Origin: Chloroflexota bacterium
GTDB taxonomy: Bacteria; Chloroflexota; Anaerolineae; Aggregatilineales; Phototrophicaceae
Direction: 5' to 3'
Assembly: GCA_026713245.1 (NCBI GenBank)
Contig: JAPOOU010000142.1
Location: forward strand, 1 to 49,524
DNA length: 49,524 bases
Within the stretch, counting starts at the first letter, position 1. Every line of letters starts with the position of its first letter. The notes beneath the pieces are model-generated. The model was given only the letters and a program-made list of their open reading frames with translations, ran no database searches and was not told the origin of the DNA. This document shows, piece by piece, positions 16,075 through 24,607 of this stretch. Made by a program: the position numbers and the translations under genes.

Positions 16075-17234
16075 TCAAAGTAACTGTCGCCATTCCACAG
16101 CAGCGATTTGGCTACTTCATCGTTGAGTTCCACACCGATGCCCGGGCGTTCCGACACGGTCATGATACCGTCCTTTATGAAAGGTTTGTCGCCGTCGCAA
16201 AGGTCGTTCCACCAGGGGATATCGCGGGCATGAAACTCAAGGAATAAAAAGTTCGGCACTGCAGCCAGCACATGACAGGCCGCCATCATGCCTAGCGGCG
16301 ACGAGACATTGTGCGGCGCTATCGGGATATAGTGCGCGTCCGCCAGATCGGCGATGCGCATGCCTTCGGCAATGCCGCCGGCTTTCGCCAGGTCGGGCAT
16401 GATCACATCGCAAGCGCCCTTCCGGAATAGCTCCAGGAATTCGAAGCGCGTGTACTGATTTTCGCCGGTGCATATGACTGTGCTGCTGGAGGCGCGCACC
16501 TGCGCCAATGCATCGACATTTTCCGCCGGCACCGGTTCTTCCAGCCAGAGCAGCCGCAGCGGTTCAACGGCGCGGGCCAGGGTGATCGCCGAAGGCAGGT
16601 CGAATTGACCGTGGCAGTCGATGGCCAGGTCGATTTCAAAGCCGATCGCGTCGCGCACCCCCTCGATGATGCCGATGATATGCGACATTTCTTTGGCGCC
16701 AACCGTCCAGTTGAAGGCATCCAGCCGGCCGGTTCCAGTGCCGTCGACATCAAACTTGACTGCGCCGAAGCCTTCGCCAACCGCTTCCATAGCCTTGTCG
16801 CCAAAGGCAGCCGGGCTGTCCTCCGCCCCAAAATGACAGTCGGCGTAAAGACGAATCTGCTCACGGAACTTGCCGCCAAGCAGTTTGTATACCGGAACCC
16901 CAAGCGCCTTGCCGACGATATCGTGCAGGGCGTTGTCGATGCCGGTCAGCGCGAAGATCAGCGGCGCGTTGCTAGCGCCGCCGTAGCGTCCATGCCGGCG
17001 CACCTTCTCGTACAGCATGTTGATGTTAAACGGGTCTTCGCCAATGAGCAGGTCTTTCAGCGCCAAGATAGCGTATTTGCTGGCGAATCCCGAGAATCCC
17101 GGTCCGCCGGAATTGCACTCGCCGGTGCCGACGATGCCTTCGTCGGTATAGATCCGCACAAAGGTCCAGACGCTGCCGCCGCTATCCGGCTCTTGCCGGC
17201 CGATCACGCTCGCTTGTACATCCGTGATTTTCAT
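16071..17234 (-). CDS. enolase-superfamily (mandelate racemase/muconate lactonizing) sugar-acid dehydratase-like protein
   Basis: 387 residues. Capping-domain start MKITDVQASVIGRQ. The barrel shows the metal and acid/base residues expected of the superfamily: KFDVDG, AIDCHGQFD, LLWLEEPVP, CTGENQYTR and IPIAPHNVSSPLG with a C-terminal catalytic His. This pattern is closest to galactonate- or mannonate-dehydratase-like members. It would convert an aldonic acid to a 2-keto-3-deoxy acid. The start at 17234 has an AGGA about 7 nt upstream. Its first 41 bases are exactly repeated at 18091-18131 beyond a toxin-antitoxin pair, showing that the gene once began, or had a twin beginning, directly after the DapA-like gene. 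Confidence 0.88.
   Translation of the reverse strand: MKITDVQASVIGRQEPDSGGSVWTFVRIYTDEGIVGTGECNSGGPGFSGFASKYAILALKDLLIGEDPFNINMLYEKVRRHGRYGGASNAPLIFALTGIDNALHDIVGKALGVPVYKLLGGKFREQIRLYADCHFGAEDSPAAFGDKAMEAVGEGFGAVKFDVDGTGTGRLDAFNWTVGAKEMSHIIGIIEGVRDAIGFEIDLAIDCHGQFDLPSAITLARAVEPLRLLWLEEPVPAENVDALAQVRASSSTVICTGENQYTRFEFLELFRKGACDVIMPDLAKAGGIAEGMRIADLADAHYIPIAPHNVSSPLGMMAACHVLAAVPNFLFLEFHARDIPWWNDLCDGDKPFIKDGIMTVSERPGIGVELNDEVAKSLLWNGDSYFD
17194..17234 (-). repeat. 41-bp direct repeat, copy at the intact gene start
   Basis: These bases are identical over 41 positions to 18091-18131. They encode the first 13 codons and two further bases of the enolase-superfamily gene. The two copies bracket the toxin-antitoxin pair at 17334-17983 in the same orientation. 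Confidence 0.9.
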
Positions 17235-17333
17235 TGAGAATCCTGACTCTTCGAGCAGTCGAAACTGTATGCATACGAGTCCGTTTGCAAGCGATTAAAG
17301 CGCTGTTGATCAGCGGTCATGGCGGCGGCTGCG

Positions 17334-17747
17334 CTATTGGGCGTCTCGCCAATCTTCGCGCGGGATCGGCAACGCTGCGAAATCGGCGTCAGATGTCACG
17401 ATCACGGCATTCAAGCGCTGGGCAAGCGAAGCGATCAACAGATCGGCATCGGAAAGTTGTTTGCCTTGATTCCTCATTTGCGCCCATAATTCTGCGGCGC
17501 GTACCCAGTCGGCAGCGGTCAGCGGAAGATGATCCAGCAGAGGAGCAATCCTTTCCTGAAACAATCGAAGTTTGTCTGTGGCGTTGACCTTTAGCAGACC
17601 GCGCAGGACTTCGTAACGTACCGGGTCGCATAAACCCAAGACATGTCCCGTTTCACCCGCATGAGTAAGTCGTTGGAGAACTTGTGGATGCCGCCTAAAA
17701 CGATCGGCAATCACGGTACTGTCCAAAATGTAGGTCACTGTATCCAT
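17334..17747 (-). CDS. PIN-domain toxin, VapC-like
   Basis: 137 residues, the usual VapC length. The PIN-domain acidic residues are visible: Asp9 in YILDSTVIAD, Glu46 in RYEVLRG, Asp100/Asp102 in LSDADLLIAS, and Asp120 in VTSDADF. VapC toxins are Mg-dependent ribonucleases. The gene overlaps the antitoxin by 13 nt, so the two are co-translated. The catalytic set looks complete, so the toxin is probably active. Confidence 0.88.
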   Translation of the reverse strand: MDTVTYILDSTVIADRFRRHPQVLQRLTHAGETGHVLGLCDPVRYEVLRGLLKVNATDKLRLFQERIAPLLDHLPLTAADWVRAAELWAQMRNQGKQLSDADLLIASLAQRLNAVIVTSDADFAALPIPREDWRDAQ

Positions 17748-17983
17748 TCGGTTTCGTCCCAGGCTTCAATGTATTTTTCAGTCATCGCCGCTGTCATTTC
17801 CTGAAGCTGAACCTGGCTCAAGCCTTCGCCCATCTCATCCAGCGCTGCATTCAATCGCTGCATTCTTTCTTCTGGCGTCAACACATAAGGCTTTTCTGAG
17901 GTCGGCTCAAGATAGCGGCGCAGGAGTTGACGCTCTTCCTCATCCAGTTCTGCAACTGCCTTCAAAATATCTTGGAATATCAT
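17735..17983 (-). CDS. probable antitoxin of the VapC-like toxin
   Basis: 82 residues from the ATG at 17983 (AGGAAGAGGGCAGG upstream); the longer frame to 18055 crosses the operator and is rejected. It is highly acidic and helical (MIFQDILKAVAELDEEERQL), with a C-terminal region EKYIEAWDETEWIQ that could wrap the toxin. No clear ribbon-helix-helix or AbrB fold is seen, so the antitoxin class is not assigned. The call rests on size, charge, overlap with the PIN gene and the operator-like repeats upstream. Confidence 0.75.
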   Translation of the reverse strand: MIFQDILKAVAELDEEERQLLRRYLEPTSEKPYVLTPEERMQRLNAALDEMGEGLSQVQLQEMTAAMTEKYIEAWDETEWIQ

Positions 17984-18034
17984 CCTGCCCTCTTCCTGCA
18001 ACGTAGCCGCACATAATCTAATCGAAGAATCGCC

Positions 18035-18055
18035 GCAATACTTGCAGTATAGCAA
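18035..18055 (-). promoter_or_regulatory. promoter/operator of the toxin-antitoxin pair
   Basis: On the minus strand TGCTATACT gives an extended -10 element (TATACT at 18046-18051). It is bracketed by alternating GCAA/TTGC half-sites at 18035-18038, 18042-18045 and 18052-18055, forming two overlapping inverted repeats. This fits autoregulation by the toxin-antitoxin complex. Confidence 0.5.
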
Positions 18056-18090
18056 TAATGACGCGCTTTAGGTTATGCGCCAAGCCGCAA

Positions 18091-18131
18091 TGCCGGCCGA
18101 TCACGCTCGCTTGTACATCCGTGATTTTCAT
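18091..18131 (-). pseudogene. 5' remnant of an enolase-superfamily gene (41-bp direct repeat)
   Basis: It starts with ATG at 18129-18131, 19 bases after the DapA-like stop, and is preceded by AAGGG. It encodes MKITDVQASVIGR and then departs from the gene. It is identical to 17194-17234. The position suggests the original operon order was DapA-like gene followed by dehydratase, before the toxin-antitoxin pair came in. Confidence 0.75.
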
Positions 18132-18150
18132 GCCCTTACAATTCCTCGTC

Positions 18151-19092
18151 TCAGTGATAATGCTCGATACTCGCCATGATCCGCTCGATCTGGCGCGCGA
18201 TTTCCGGCGGAACGGGCGGGTTGAAGGGTCCGCCGCTGCCGCCAACGACGTCATCAAAACCGGAGCAGTTGATTGCCTCCATCACTGCAGAATAGTTGAA
18301 GGCGCGTTCTTGCATGAAGCGGATATCCTCGAGCGGCGAAATCTCTTCTTCGATTTGGCGGGCGGCTTCATAATCGCGCCTGCGCTGCGCGTTGTTGATC
18401 TCGTCAGACGCCCGAGCCACCACCACATTGATGCCCGAAGTATGGCCCTTCGCGCCCATTTCCGCGGCGGCCGTCGAGCGATCGCCGATGCCCCAGATGA
18501 CAATCTTTTCGCCTTCGTCCAGCGCTTCGACGAAGGGCGAGACATCGTCTTCGCCGGTCCCGATCTTGACCCCGACAAAATGCGGCGAATCAATCAGCAA
18601 ACGGATGATCATGTCGCGGTCGCGCGGGCGCCGGTAATAATACAGGAAGCGCGCGCCATGCCTGTTCGCTTGAGTCTCGGCAAAACTCATCAGCGTCTCG
18701 TACAAGCCAACCGGGCCATAAGTGCCGCTGAGCGGCATAATCAAGTAAACATCAGGCGGTCGCTGCAGCGCGGCCAGCTCCGCGATCAAGTCGGCGGCGG
18801 CGGGCAAGGGATTGGGAAGGAGGGCCGCCATCAGGATGCCCTCGCCCGCCATGCCGCGCCCGGCGACATCAAGCAGCTTGACCTGGTCGTCACTGGCGAC
18901 ATGATGAACCAGGCTGGTGCCCGCGATCGATATCACCCGCGGTCGACCCTCGCTCAAACTATTGTTCTTCATCAAATAGCCGATATTCTTGGCGTGTCCG
19001 GCGTAGTCGATCCGTCCGCCGTTGAAGGGAATCAGCGGAATGCCGATCACCGAGTTGAGGCCATCTAGCAATGCGCGCGTTTCGATCGTCAT
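18151..19092 (-). CDS. DapA-family (dihydrodipicolinate synthase/N-acetylneuraminate lyase) aldolase or dehydratase
   Basis: 313 residues forming a TIM barrel. The Schiff-base Lys is at about residue 176 in FVGVKIGTG, and the Tyr cluster at 151-153 (RFLYYYRRP) supplies the usual catalytic Tyr. The N-terminal string SVIGIPLIPFNGGRIDY fits the family. DapA paralogues next to sugar-acid dehydratases typically act on 2-keto-3-deoxy acids or on 5-keto-4-deoxyglucarate; lysine biosynthesis is unlikely here. It lies between enolase-superfamily genes, consistent with a glucarate- or galactonate-type pathway. Confidence 0.86.
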   Translation of the reverse strand: MTIETRALLDGLNSVIGIPLIPFNGGRIDYAGHAKNIGYLMKNNSLSEGRPRVISIAGTSLVHHVASDDQVKLLDVAGRGMAGEGILMAALLPNPLPAAADLIAELAALQRPPDVYLIMPLSGTYGPVGLYETLMSFAETQANRHGARFLYYYRRPRDRDMIIRLLIDSPHFVGVKIGTGEDDVSPFVEALDEGEKIVIWGIGDRSTAAAEMGAKGHTSGINVVVARASDEINNAQRRRDYEAARQIEEEISPLEDIRFMQERAFNYSAVMEAINCSGFDDVVGGSGGPFNPPVPPEIARQIERIMASIEHYH

Positions 19093-19189
19093 AAGGGCTC
19101 CCTTTTTTGATAGACCAAGTCGCTCATTCGGCGAGAAAGCTAATTATTTTGCGCGAGTACGGCGGACTTTCTCGCCGTCGCCGGAGCGG

Positions 19190-20467
19190 CTACCAGCGCG
19201 TGGCTTGGAATCGCCAGCCCGGTTCAATCTTTTGCATCTCGACTTCGTCGTCCCGTTCGGTCAGTCCGCAGGCCAAGTACTGCTGATGCAATGTCGCCAG
19301 CCGCTCGCGATTAACCTCGATGCCCAGACCCGGCGCTGTCGGCACAGCGACGGCGCCCTCGTCGAAAGGCAAGGGTTCCAGCAGCAAGTCATGACCGTCT
19401 TGCCAGGGATAATGCGTATCGCAATCATAGGTCAAGTTGGGCGTTGTCGCCGCCAAATGCGCCATCGCCGCCAGCGAAATGCCCAGGTGGCTGTTGGAGT
19501 GCATGGACATGCCGCGGCCGAATACCCGGCAGAAACGCGCCAAATCCAGCGATGCGCGGAAGCCGCCCCAAAAGTGATGATCGGAAAGAATAATCGCCTC
19601 GGAATTGTGCTGGACGCTGCCGGGCAAATCGTCAAACGAAGTCGTGCACATATTGGTGGCCAAGGGAATACGAAGCGCTTCTGCCACCGCGCTCATGTTC
19701 TCCTGGCCGCGCGCGGGATCTTCGTAATACTCCAACACGCCTTCTAGTTGCCGGCCCGCCGCGATGGCGGTATCGACTCGCCAGATCGCATTCGGATCCA
19801 GGCGCAGCGGCATGTCCGGGCCAAAAGCTTCGCGCAGCGCCAGGATCGAGTCGACTTCGACACCCGGCGCGAAAACGCCACCCTTGAGCTTGATCGACTG
19901 GAAACCATAGCGCTCAATCATGGCTTGCGCTTGCGCTACGATGCCATCAGCATCCAGCGCCGCTTGCTGCCGCGCTGCGAACCAGCCGGTCGCGGATGGA
20001 TCCCGGTCGAAGCCGAACTCGCCGCCCGCGCCCGCGCGCTTATAGAAGAGATAAGCGGCGAAGGGGACGCGATCACGCGCCGCGCCCCCTAACAAATCGA
20101 CCACAGGACGCCCGCAAGACTTGCCCATCAAGTCGTAACAAGCGACTTCGATGGCGCTGCGCGCGTGCACCCAGCTCCGTTGATCCCAGGGCGATTCACC
20201 CCGTTCATCTTCATGAGCGAGCGCATCCAGCGCCGCGAAGATGTAATTGAGTTGCCAGGGGTCTACGCCAATGATTCGCTCCGCGGCGCGTTGCAGCGCG
20301 GCGCCTGTCCCCTCGCCCCCCGGGATTTCGCCCCAGCCCGACAGTCCATCATCGCTGACCAGTTCCAACACGATGCGCAGGGCATAGGGCGCGTGCAGCC
20401 CGGCCGCGTTCAGCAGCGGTGGATCGGCGACGGCGATGGGCGTGATGTTGATGTCGTAAATGCGCAT
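19190..20467 (-). CDS. glucarate-dehydratase-like enolase-superfamily protein
   Basis: 425 residues from the ATG at 20467, two bases after the upstream stop. The motif set matches the glucarate dehydratase subgroup: KxK in SIKLKGGVFAPG, metal ligands in RLDPNAIWRVD and LEYYEDPARG, the Asp of the His-Asp dyad in ILSDHHFWGGFR, and its His in MHSNSHLGISLAAMAHL. It would dehydrate an aldaric or aldonic acid, giving a keto-deoxy acid for the DapA-like enzyme encoded next. Length is close to that of known glucarate dehydratases. D-glucarate itself is not proven as the substrate. Confidence 0.87.
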   Translation of the reverse strand: MRIYDINITPIAVADPPLLNAAGLHAPYALRIVLELVSDDGLSGWGEIPGGEGTGAALQRAAERIIGVDPWQLNYIFAALDALAHEDERGESPWDQRSWVHARSAIEVACYDLMGKSCGRPVVDLLGGAARDRVPFAAYLFYKRAGAGGEFGFDRDPSATGWFAARQQAALDADGIVAQAQAMIERYGFQSIKLKGGVFAPGVEVDSILALREAFGPDMPLRLDPNAIWRVDTAIAAGRQLEGVLEYYEDPARGQENMSAVAEALRIPLATNMCTTSFDDLPGSVQHNSEAIILSDHHFWGGFRASLDLARFCRVFGRGMSMHSNSHLGISLAAMAHLAATTPNLTYDCDTHYPWQDGHDLLLEPLPFDEGAVAVPTAPGLGIEVNRERLATLHQQYLACGLTERDDEVEMQKIEPGWRFQATRW

Positions 20468-20469
20468 GC

Positions 20470-21750
20470 TTAGCTCCACAAATGATCCCGCGACCATTCG
20501 TCATCCCACGCAGCCGTCGGCTCGAAGTAACCGGCGTCACGCCCCGGACGCGTGTCCAGGCGCTCGCGGATCGCTTCTTCGTTGAGTTCGCCGAATCCCA
20601 GTCCGGGCCCTTCCGGCACGGGCGCGAAGCCATCGACGATCAGCGGTTTCTCGATGCCGTCGATCAGATCCTCCCACCAGGGCAAATCGACCGAGTGGTT
20701 CTCCAGCACGTAGAAGTTCTCGGTGGCGGCGGCGCAGTGAATATTCGCCAGGAATGAGACCGGCGAGCCCGCCATGTGCATGGCCATGGGCACGCCGAAG
20801 TCCGCCGCCAGGTCGCCGATTTTCTTGGTTTCCATGATGCCGCCGGACGTCGCCAGATCGGGATGGATGACCGAGACGGCATTTGCTTCCAGCAGGGGCA
20901 TGAAGCCTTCTTTCAAGTAGATATCTTCGCCGGTGCAGACCGGGGTACGCACCGCGTTCTTCAAGCGCAGCCACTGATCGCTGAACTGCCAGGGAATCAT
21001 GTCCTCGTACCAGGCCAGCGAGAAGGGATCCAGCGCCTGGCCAACCCGAATGCAAGATTCGACATTGATATGGCCAAAATGATCCGCCGCCAGCGGGACC
21101 TCGTAGCCGATGATCTCGCGCACCTGCCGCACATACTCGACCAGATATTCAACGCCGATGTCGGTGACTTGAATGCCGGTGAAAGGGTGCATGATCGTCC
21201 GCGTGTCGGTCATGCCTGGCGGCGCGGACACGGCGCCCTCGATTCCGTCCAGCAAGCCGATACCGATATCCATCTTGAGGAACTTGAAGCCGGCGTCCAT
21301 GCGCGCTTTGAGGCGCGCCCCCATAGCCGCCCCGTCCGGCGCCGACTCGGTATCGCAGTATATCAGCACCTTGTCGCGGAACTTGCCGCCCGCGAGTTGA
21401 TAAGCCGGTACGCCGTAGGCTTTGCCAGCCAAATCGACGAGCGCCATCTCGACGCCGCAGACGCCCCCGCCCTGCCGACCGTGAAAGCCGAATTGTTTGA
21501 TCTTGCGGAAAATCTTGTCGATGTTACAGGGGTTTTCGCCCAGCAAGCGCGATTTGAGCAGCAGCGCATAAGTCGGGCTGGCGCCGTCCCGCACCTCGCC
21601 GTATCCGCTGATGCCTTGATTGGTATCGATCCTAAGAATCGTGACGTCGAAGGGCAACGCAGGCAAATTAACGACCCGCAGGTCGGTGATTTTGAGCTCG
21701 GTCGGTCGCGAATATGTGTTGATATTTGATTCCGGCGGACGGCCGCCCAT
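20470..21750 (-). CDS. enolase-superfamily sugar-acid dehydratase-like protein
   Basis: 426 residues, starting MGGRPPESNINTYSRPTELK with GGAGAA upstream; the conserved fold begins at ITDLRVVNLPALPFD. Barrel motifs: FKFLKMDIGIG, AADHFGHINVES, LAWYEDMIPWQ, CTGEDIYLKEGF and the His in PMAMHMAGSPVS. These supply a Lys, an Asp/Glu metal triad and a His base. It is coupled to the glucarate-dehydratase-like gene by a 2-nt gap. Two different dehydratases in series suggest that the pathway handles two epimers or two chemically related acids. Confidence 0.86.
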   Translation of the reverse strand: MGGRPPESNINTYSRPTELKITDLRVVNLPALPFDVTILRIDTNQGISGYGEVRDGASPTYALLLKSRLLGENPCNIDKIFRKIKQFGFHGRQGGGVCGVEMALVDLAGKAYGVPAYQLAGGKFRDKVLIYCDTESAPDGAAMGARLKARMDAGFKFLKMDIGIGLLDGIEGAVSAPPGMTDTRTIMHPFTGIQVTDIGVEYLVEYVRQVREIIGYEVPLAADHFGHINVESCIRVGQALDPFSLAWYEDMIPWQFSDQWLRLKNAVRTPVCTGEDIYLKEGFMPLLEANAVSVIHPDLATSGGIMETKKIGDLAADFGVPMAMHMAGSPVSFLANIHCAAATENFYVLENHSVDLPWWEDLIDGIEKPLIVDGFAPVPEGPGLGFGELNEEAIRERLDTRPGRDAGYFEPTAAWDDEWSRDHLWS

Positions 21751-21835
21751 GGCAATTCTCCTTCAAATGCGTTAGCAGGGCTTTCATCAAAGCGGCGGGC
21801 GAGCCGTCTGAGTCTGTTGAAAAAATACTCGCACA

Positions 21836-21892
21836 CCCACCCCAAATCCCTCCCCAAAAAGCCATTGAGCAAACTCGGTGTTCTTGGTGGTT
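21836..21892 (-). repeat. fragments of dispersed intergenic repeats
   Basis: On the minus strand AACCACCAAGAACACCGAG (21871-21892 region) resembles the very common bacterial repeat beginning AACCACCAAG. It is followed by GGGGAGGGATTTGGGGTGGG (21836-21855), a G-rich module like those in the in-frame elements at 2035-2079 and 9091-9205. No coding frame is supported here. Confidence 0.4.
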
Positions 21893-21898
21893 AAATCC

Positions 21899-22312
21899 TT
21901 AACGCCGCAGCAGATTGCGCTCGCGGTAGGTCTCCGCCGCCTCTCTGATAAATTCGGCGTTTTCGCTCGCGCCGTATGTCGATTCCAGGTAATCGGCCAG
22001 GCGCGCCAATTCTTCATGCGTCGCGCGCTCCGGGCGCAGCAGTTCATAGATTTTCAGCAATTCATCGTTGGGCACGGACGTAAGTTCAGCTGCGCGCGAG
22101 AAGTTCCCCGCCAACTGCGGATACCCGGCATCCAGCGCGATCCGCGCCTGCTGACGCAAGGCATCGGCATGTGTGCGCAGATCGTCTCCGGAGAGTTCTC
22201 CCCTGGCGATGGCTTCGGCGGTGATTTCGCTCAGCGGTCGTTCGCTGTAGCTGCGCAAATCATCTGCCGCGTTGTCGCGCAAGGGATATTCTGGCGCGGG
22301 TTTTTCGCGCAT
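21899..22312 (-). CDS. B12-dependent diol/glycerol dehydratase small subunit
   Basis: 137 residues from the ATG at 22312 (AGAGGAAG upstream). It shows the small-subunit (PduE-type) pattern: EYPLRDNAADDLRSYSERPL, then ELSGDDLRTHADALRQQARI, PQLAGNFSRAAELTSVPNDE, and a C-terminal YGASENAEFIREAAETYRER. It assembles with the fused large/medium subunit encoded 60 nt upstream. The enzyme converts 1,2-diols or glycerol to aldehydes through an adenosylcobalamin radical. No shell-protein or reactivase gene is adjacent. Confidence 0.88.
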   Translation of the reverse strand: MREKPAPEYPLRDNAADDLRSYSERPLSEITAEAIARGELSGDDLRTHADALRQQARIALDAGYPQLAGNFSRAAELTSVPNDELLKIYELLRPERATHEELARLADYLESTYGASENAEFIREAAETYRERNLLRR

Positions 22313-22372
22313 GGCGCTTCCTCTAATTCGCAGCCGCCGACATGGCAGGCGCATAGCTGACCGTCATGGTCA

Positions 22373-24607
22373 TCAGTCCGGCTCCCAATCAAAGAGGCAC
22401 TCCACAGGCGCTTGATCTGGGCAGACCTCGTCCGTTTCGCGCCGATGCAACAGCGCTGTCTTGACGATTAAGCGCAGGCGGGCGCCGTTGTCGATCTTGA
22501 CCGAAACTGGCACTGTCGACCTGCCGAGCGCGTAACGCGCGGCGTTTGCTCCGATATTCTTGTAGGTAGCAATTGTCAAGCTGGGCGACTGTGGAAAAAG
22601 CTCCAGATTATTGAGCGGCGCCAGGTCCTTTTGATGGATCACCGCCGTGCCGCGTGACTGCAAGCCGATAGCGATGCCGCTGCCACTGAGCCGCGCGCCG
22701 ACAAAGCCAATCGCGGCGCAATCGGAGGAGTGATAGACACGGATAATCCGCGCCAGCGCGCCCTCGCTCGCGATGCCGCTGAAGATCGCCTTCAGCACGT
22801 CTTCGTGTTCCAGTCCGCCGATGGTCTTGCCAAGCGCGCGCCCGAATGCCGGTCCCAGCGCCAGTACGACTTCTTTGCCCGTCCCCCGCGCGGCCGGGCC
22901 GATCTCAACCAGGCGCGACAGCGGTTCCCCAACATGGGGCTCGACCAATCCGGTTGGTGGCATCGCCTGGGGTATGGCTTGTATATCCCGCCAACGCTGC
23001 CCCTGCGGTCGGTACCCGCTGCCGGGACCGGTATAATTGTTGGGCTCGTTGATGGCGCTCTGCACTTTGAAGTCGGCATCAAAGATGGCGGCCGGCTGCA
23101 AATAATCCGCCGCTATGCGCTGCCGACCCATCTCCAGGATGTTGTCGGCGACCTCGCTGAAACCGCTGCGCTGCAAGGCCCGCATGACCGCAACGAAATC
23201 GGATTCGCTTGCCATGAATCGGTCAGCAGCTTCCAGATCGGGCACGATATCGCGCGCGGGCATGTCGTCGCTGCTGTGGGCCACGGTAGCGGCAGTGACT
23301 TCTTCGTCCGAGATGGCCGGGAAATCCAGTTCGCGGTAGACCGCTTGAATCGCTTCCGCCGCCTTGCGACGGATGTCGAGCGCTTCGTCTTCGCGGATCG
23401 GCTTGACGCCGCCGTCAATCTGCATATCGCGCTGCAGCACATTGTAATCGTCAAAGTCTTCGGCATCGAAGTTGCCGCCACCGAACAAGTTGTCGCGTTT
23501 GGGTATCGCGCTATAGCCGGAAAAGATGAAATCGGTACCGGGGATGAACTGCAGCATGAGCTTGGCCGTCTTGCGGATGCTGGAATGCGACGCCAGCGCA
23601 TCGTTGCCGGATGCCACTTCCAGACCCAGCATGGATGCCAGCAAGTTCTCGGCAAGTACCGCCCGTACGCCGCCGGGCAGCGCTTCCGGCAAGGCAATGC
23701 ACGAGATCGAGCCGTTCTGAACACCCTGGCTGCCGGCGCCCTTGACAACCAGCAAACAGCGCGCTTCCAGGTAAAGCATCGACTTCTGTTCAGCCCGGCC
23801 CATCAGCGCCTCGGAGCCCGTGCCGGAAGTGAAACGGATCTTCACGCCGCGCGAGGCATAGGCCGAGGCCAGGAAAGCTTTGGACCAAGGCGTATCGTCT
23901 CCATCGACGAAAGTCATTTCGGTGCCGTAAACTGAAAGGGTTTCGGCATAGCTGGTCAGCCCTTTCATCGCCAGTCGCAAGCCCAGCGCTTCTTCCACCG
24001 AGCATTGCGTCAATACGCCGCCGCGTCCCGTCTGTGTGCCGATGAGAATCGCCAGCGCATTAAATGGCGCAAAGCGCGCTACGCGCACCGTTGTTTCGAC
24101 TTCGGCGAAGCCGCGTAATGCCGCTTCGGCCGCGTCCGCCGCCAGCAAGGCCGGGTGCTCGCGCCAGTTCGTCACGTGCGCCTGATTGGCCGGCATGCGC
24201 CTGACGCGCATCTTCGCCAGCCCCATCATCATCTCCAGCACATTCATGTGGCGAATGATGTCGGTCAGCTTGGCCGGTGTGCAACCCGCGACAAGACGAG
24301 CGATATCCCCTCGCGGGACGTTAATATCCGCCAGCTTGCGCGCGAATTCCTTTGACGGTATCGCCATCGCAGCGACTGCGACATCAAGATCGAGGGCATG
24401 GGAGACGATAAACAGATCAAGCGCGTCAAAGTCGGCGCGCGGCTTGCCGTCCATTTCGACGACCCTGCCGTCATCGATCAAGATGCTCGGTTGCGGATCG
24501 TATGGACTGTCGGCGACAATCAAGCCGGCTTCGGGCCAAGGCTCGACGAAAGTCTCCTTGTTGATATCACGTTTTGACAAGAGATCAAAACGAATTGATC
24601 GCTCCAT
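22373..24607 (-). CDS. B12-dependent diol/glycerol dehydratase, fused large and medium subunits
   Basis: 744 residues from the ATG at 24607 (MERSIRFDLLSKRDINKETF). Residues 1 to about 540 are the catalytic large subunit (PduC-type): TQTGRGGVLTQCSVEEALGL, MTFVDGDDTPWSKAFLASAY, and INEPNNYTGPGSGYRPQGQR at its C-terminal end. After a Pro/Gly linker, about 590-730 is the medium subunit (PduD-type): VLALGPAFGRALGKTIGGLE, RLSGSGIAIGLQSRGTAVIH and LNNLELFPQSPSLT. Enteric enzymes encode these on separate genes, so this is a natural fusion. It heads an operon of sugar-acid dehydratases. Activity needs adenosylcobalamin; no B12 riboswitch is visible upstream. Confidence 0.9.
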   Translation of the reverse strand: MERSIRFDLLSKRDINKETFVEPWPEAGLIVADSPYDPQPSILIDDGRVVEMDGKPRADFDALDLFIVSHALDLDVAVAAMAIPSKEFARKLADINVPRGDIARLVAGCTPAKLTDIIRHMNVLEMMMGLAKMRVRRMPANQAHVTNWREHPALLAADAAEAALRGFAEVETTVRVARFAPFNALAILIGTQTGRGGVLTQCSVEEALGLRLAMKGLTSYAETLSVYGTEMTFVDGDDTPWSKAFLASAYASRGVKIRFTSGTGSEALMGRAEQKSMLYLEARCLLVVKGAGSQGVQNGSISCIALPEALPGGVRAVLAENLLASMLGLEVASGNDALASHSSIRKTAKLMLQFIPGTDFIFSGYSAIPKRDNLFGGGNFDAEDFDDYNVLQRDMQIDGGVKPIREDEALDIRRKAAEAIQAVYRELDFPAISDEEVTAATVAHSSDDMPARDIVPDLEAADRFMASESDFVAVMRALQRSGFSEVADNILEMGRQRIAADYLQPAAIFDADFKVQSAINEPNNYTGPGSGYRPQGQRWRDIQAIPQAMPPTGLVEPHVGEPLSRLVEIGPAARGTGKEVVLALGPAFGRALGKTIGGLEHEDVLKAIFSGIASEGALARIIRVYHSSDCAAIGFVGARLSGSGIAIGLQSRGTAVIHQKDLAPLNNLELFPQSPSLTIATYKNIGANAARYALGRSTVPVSVKIDNGARLRLIVKTALLHRRETDEVCPDQAPVECLFDWEPD

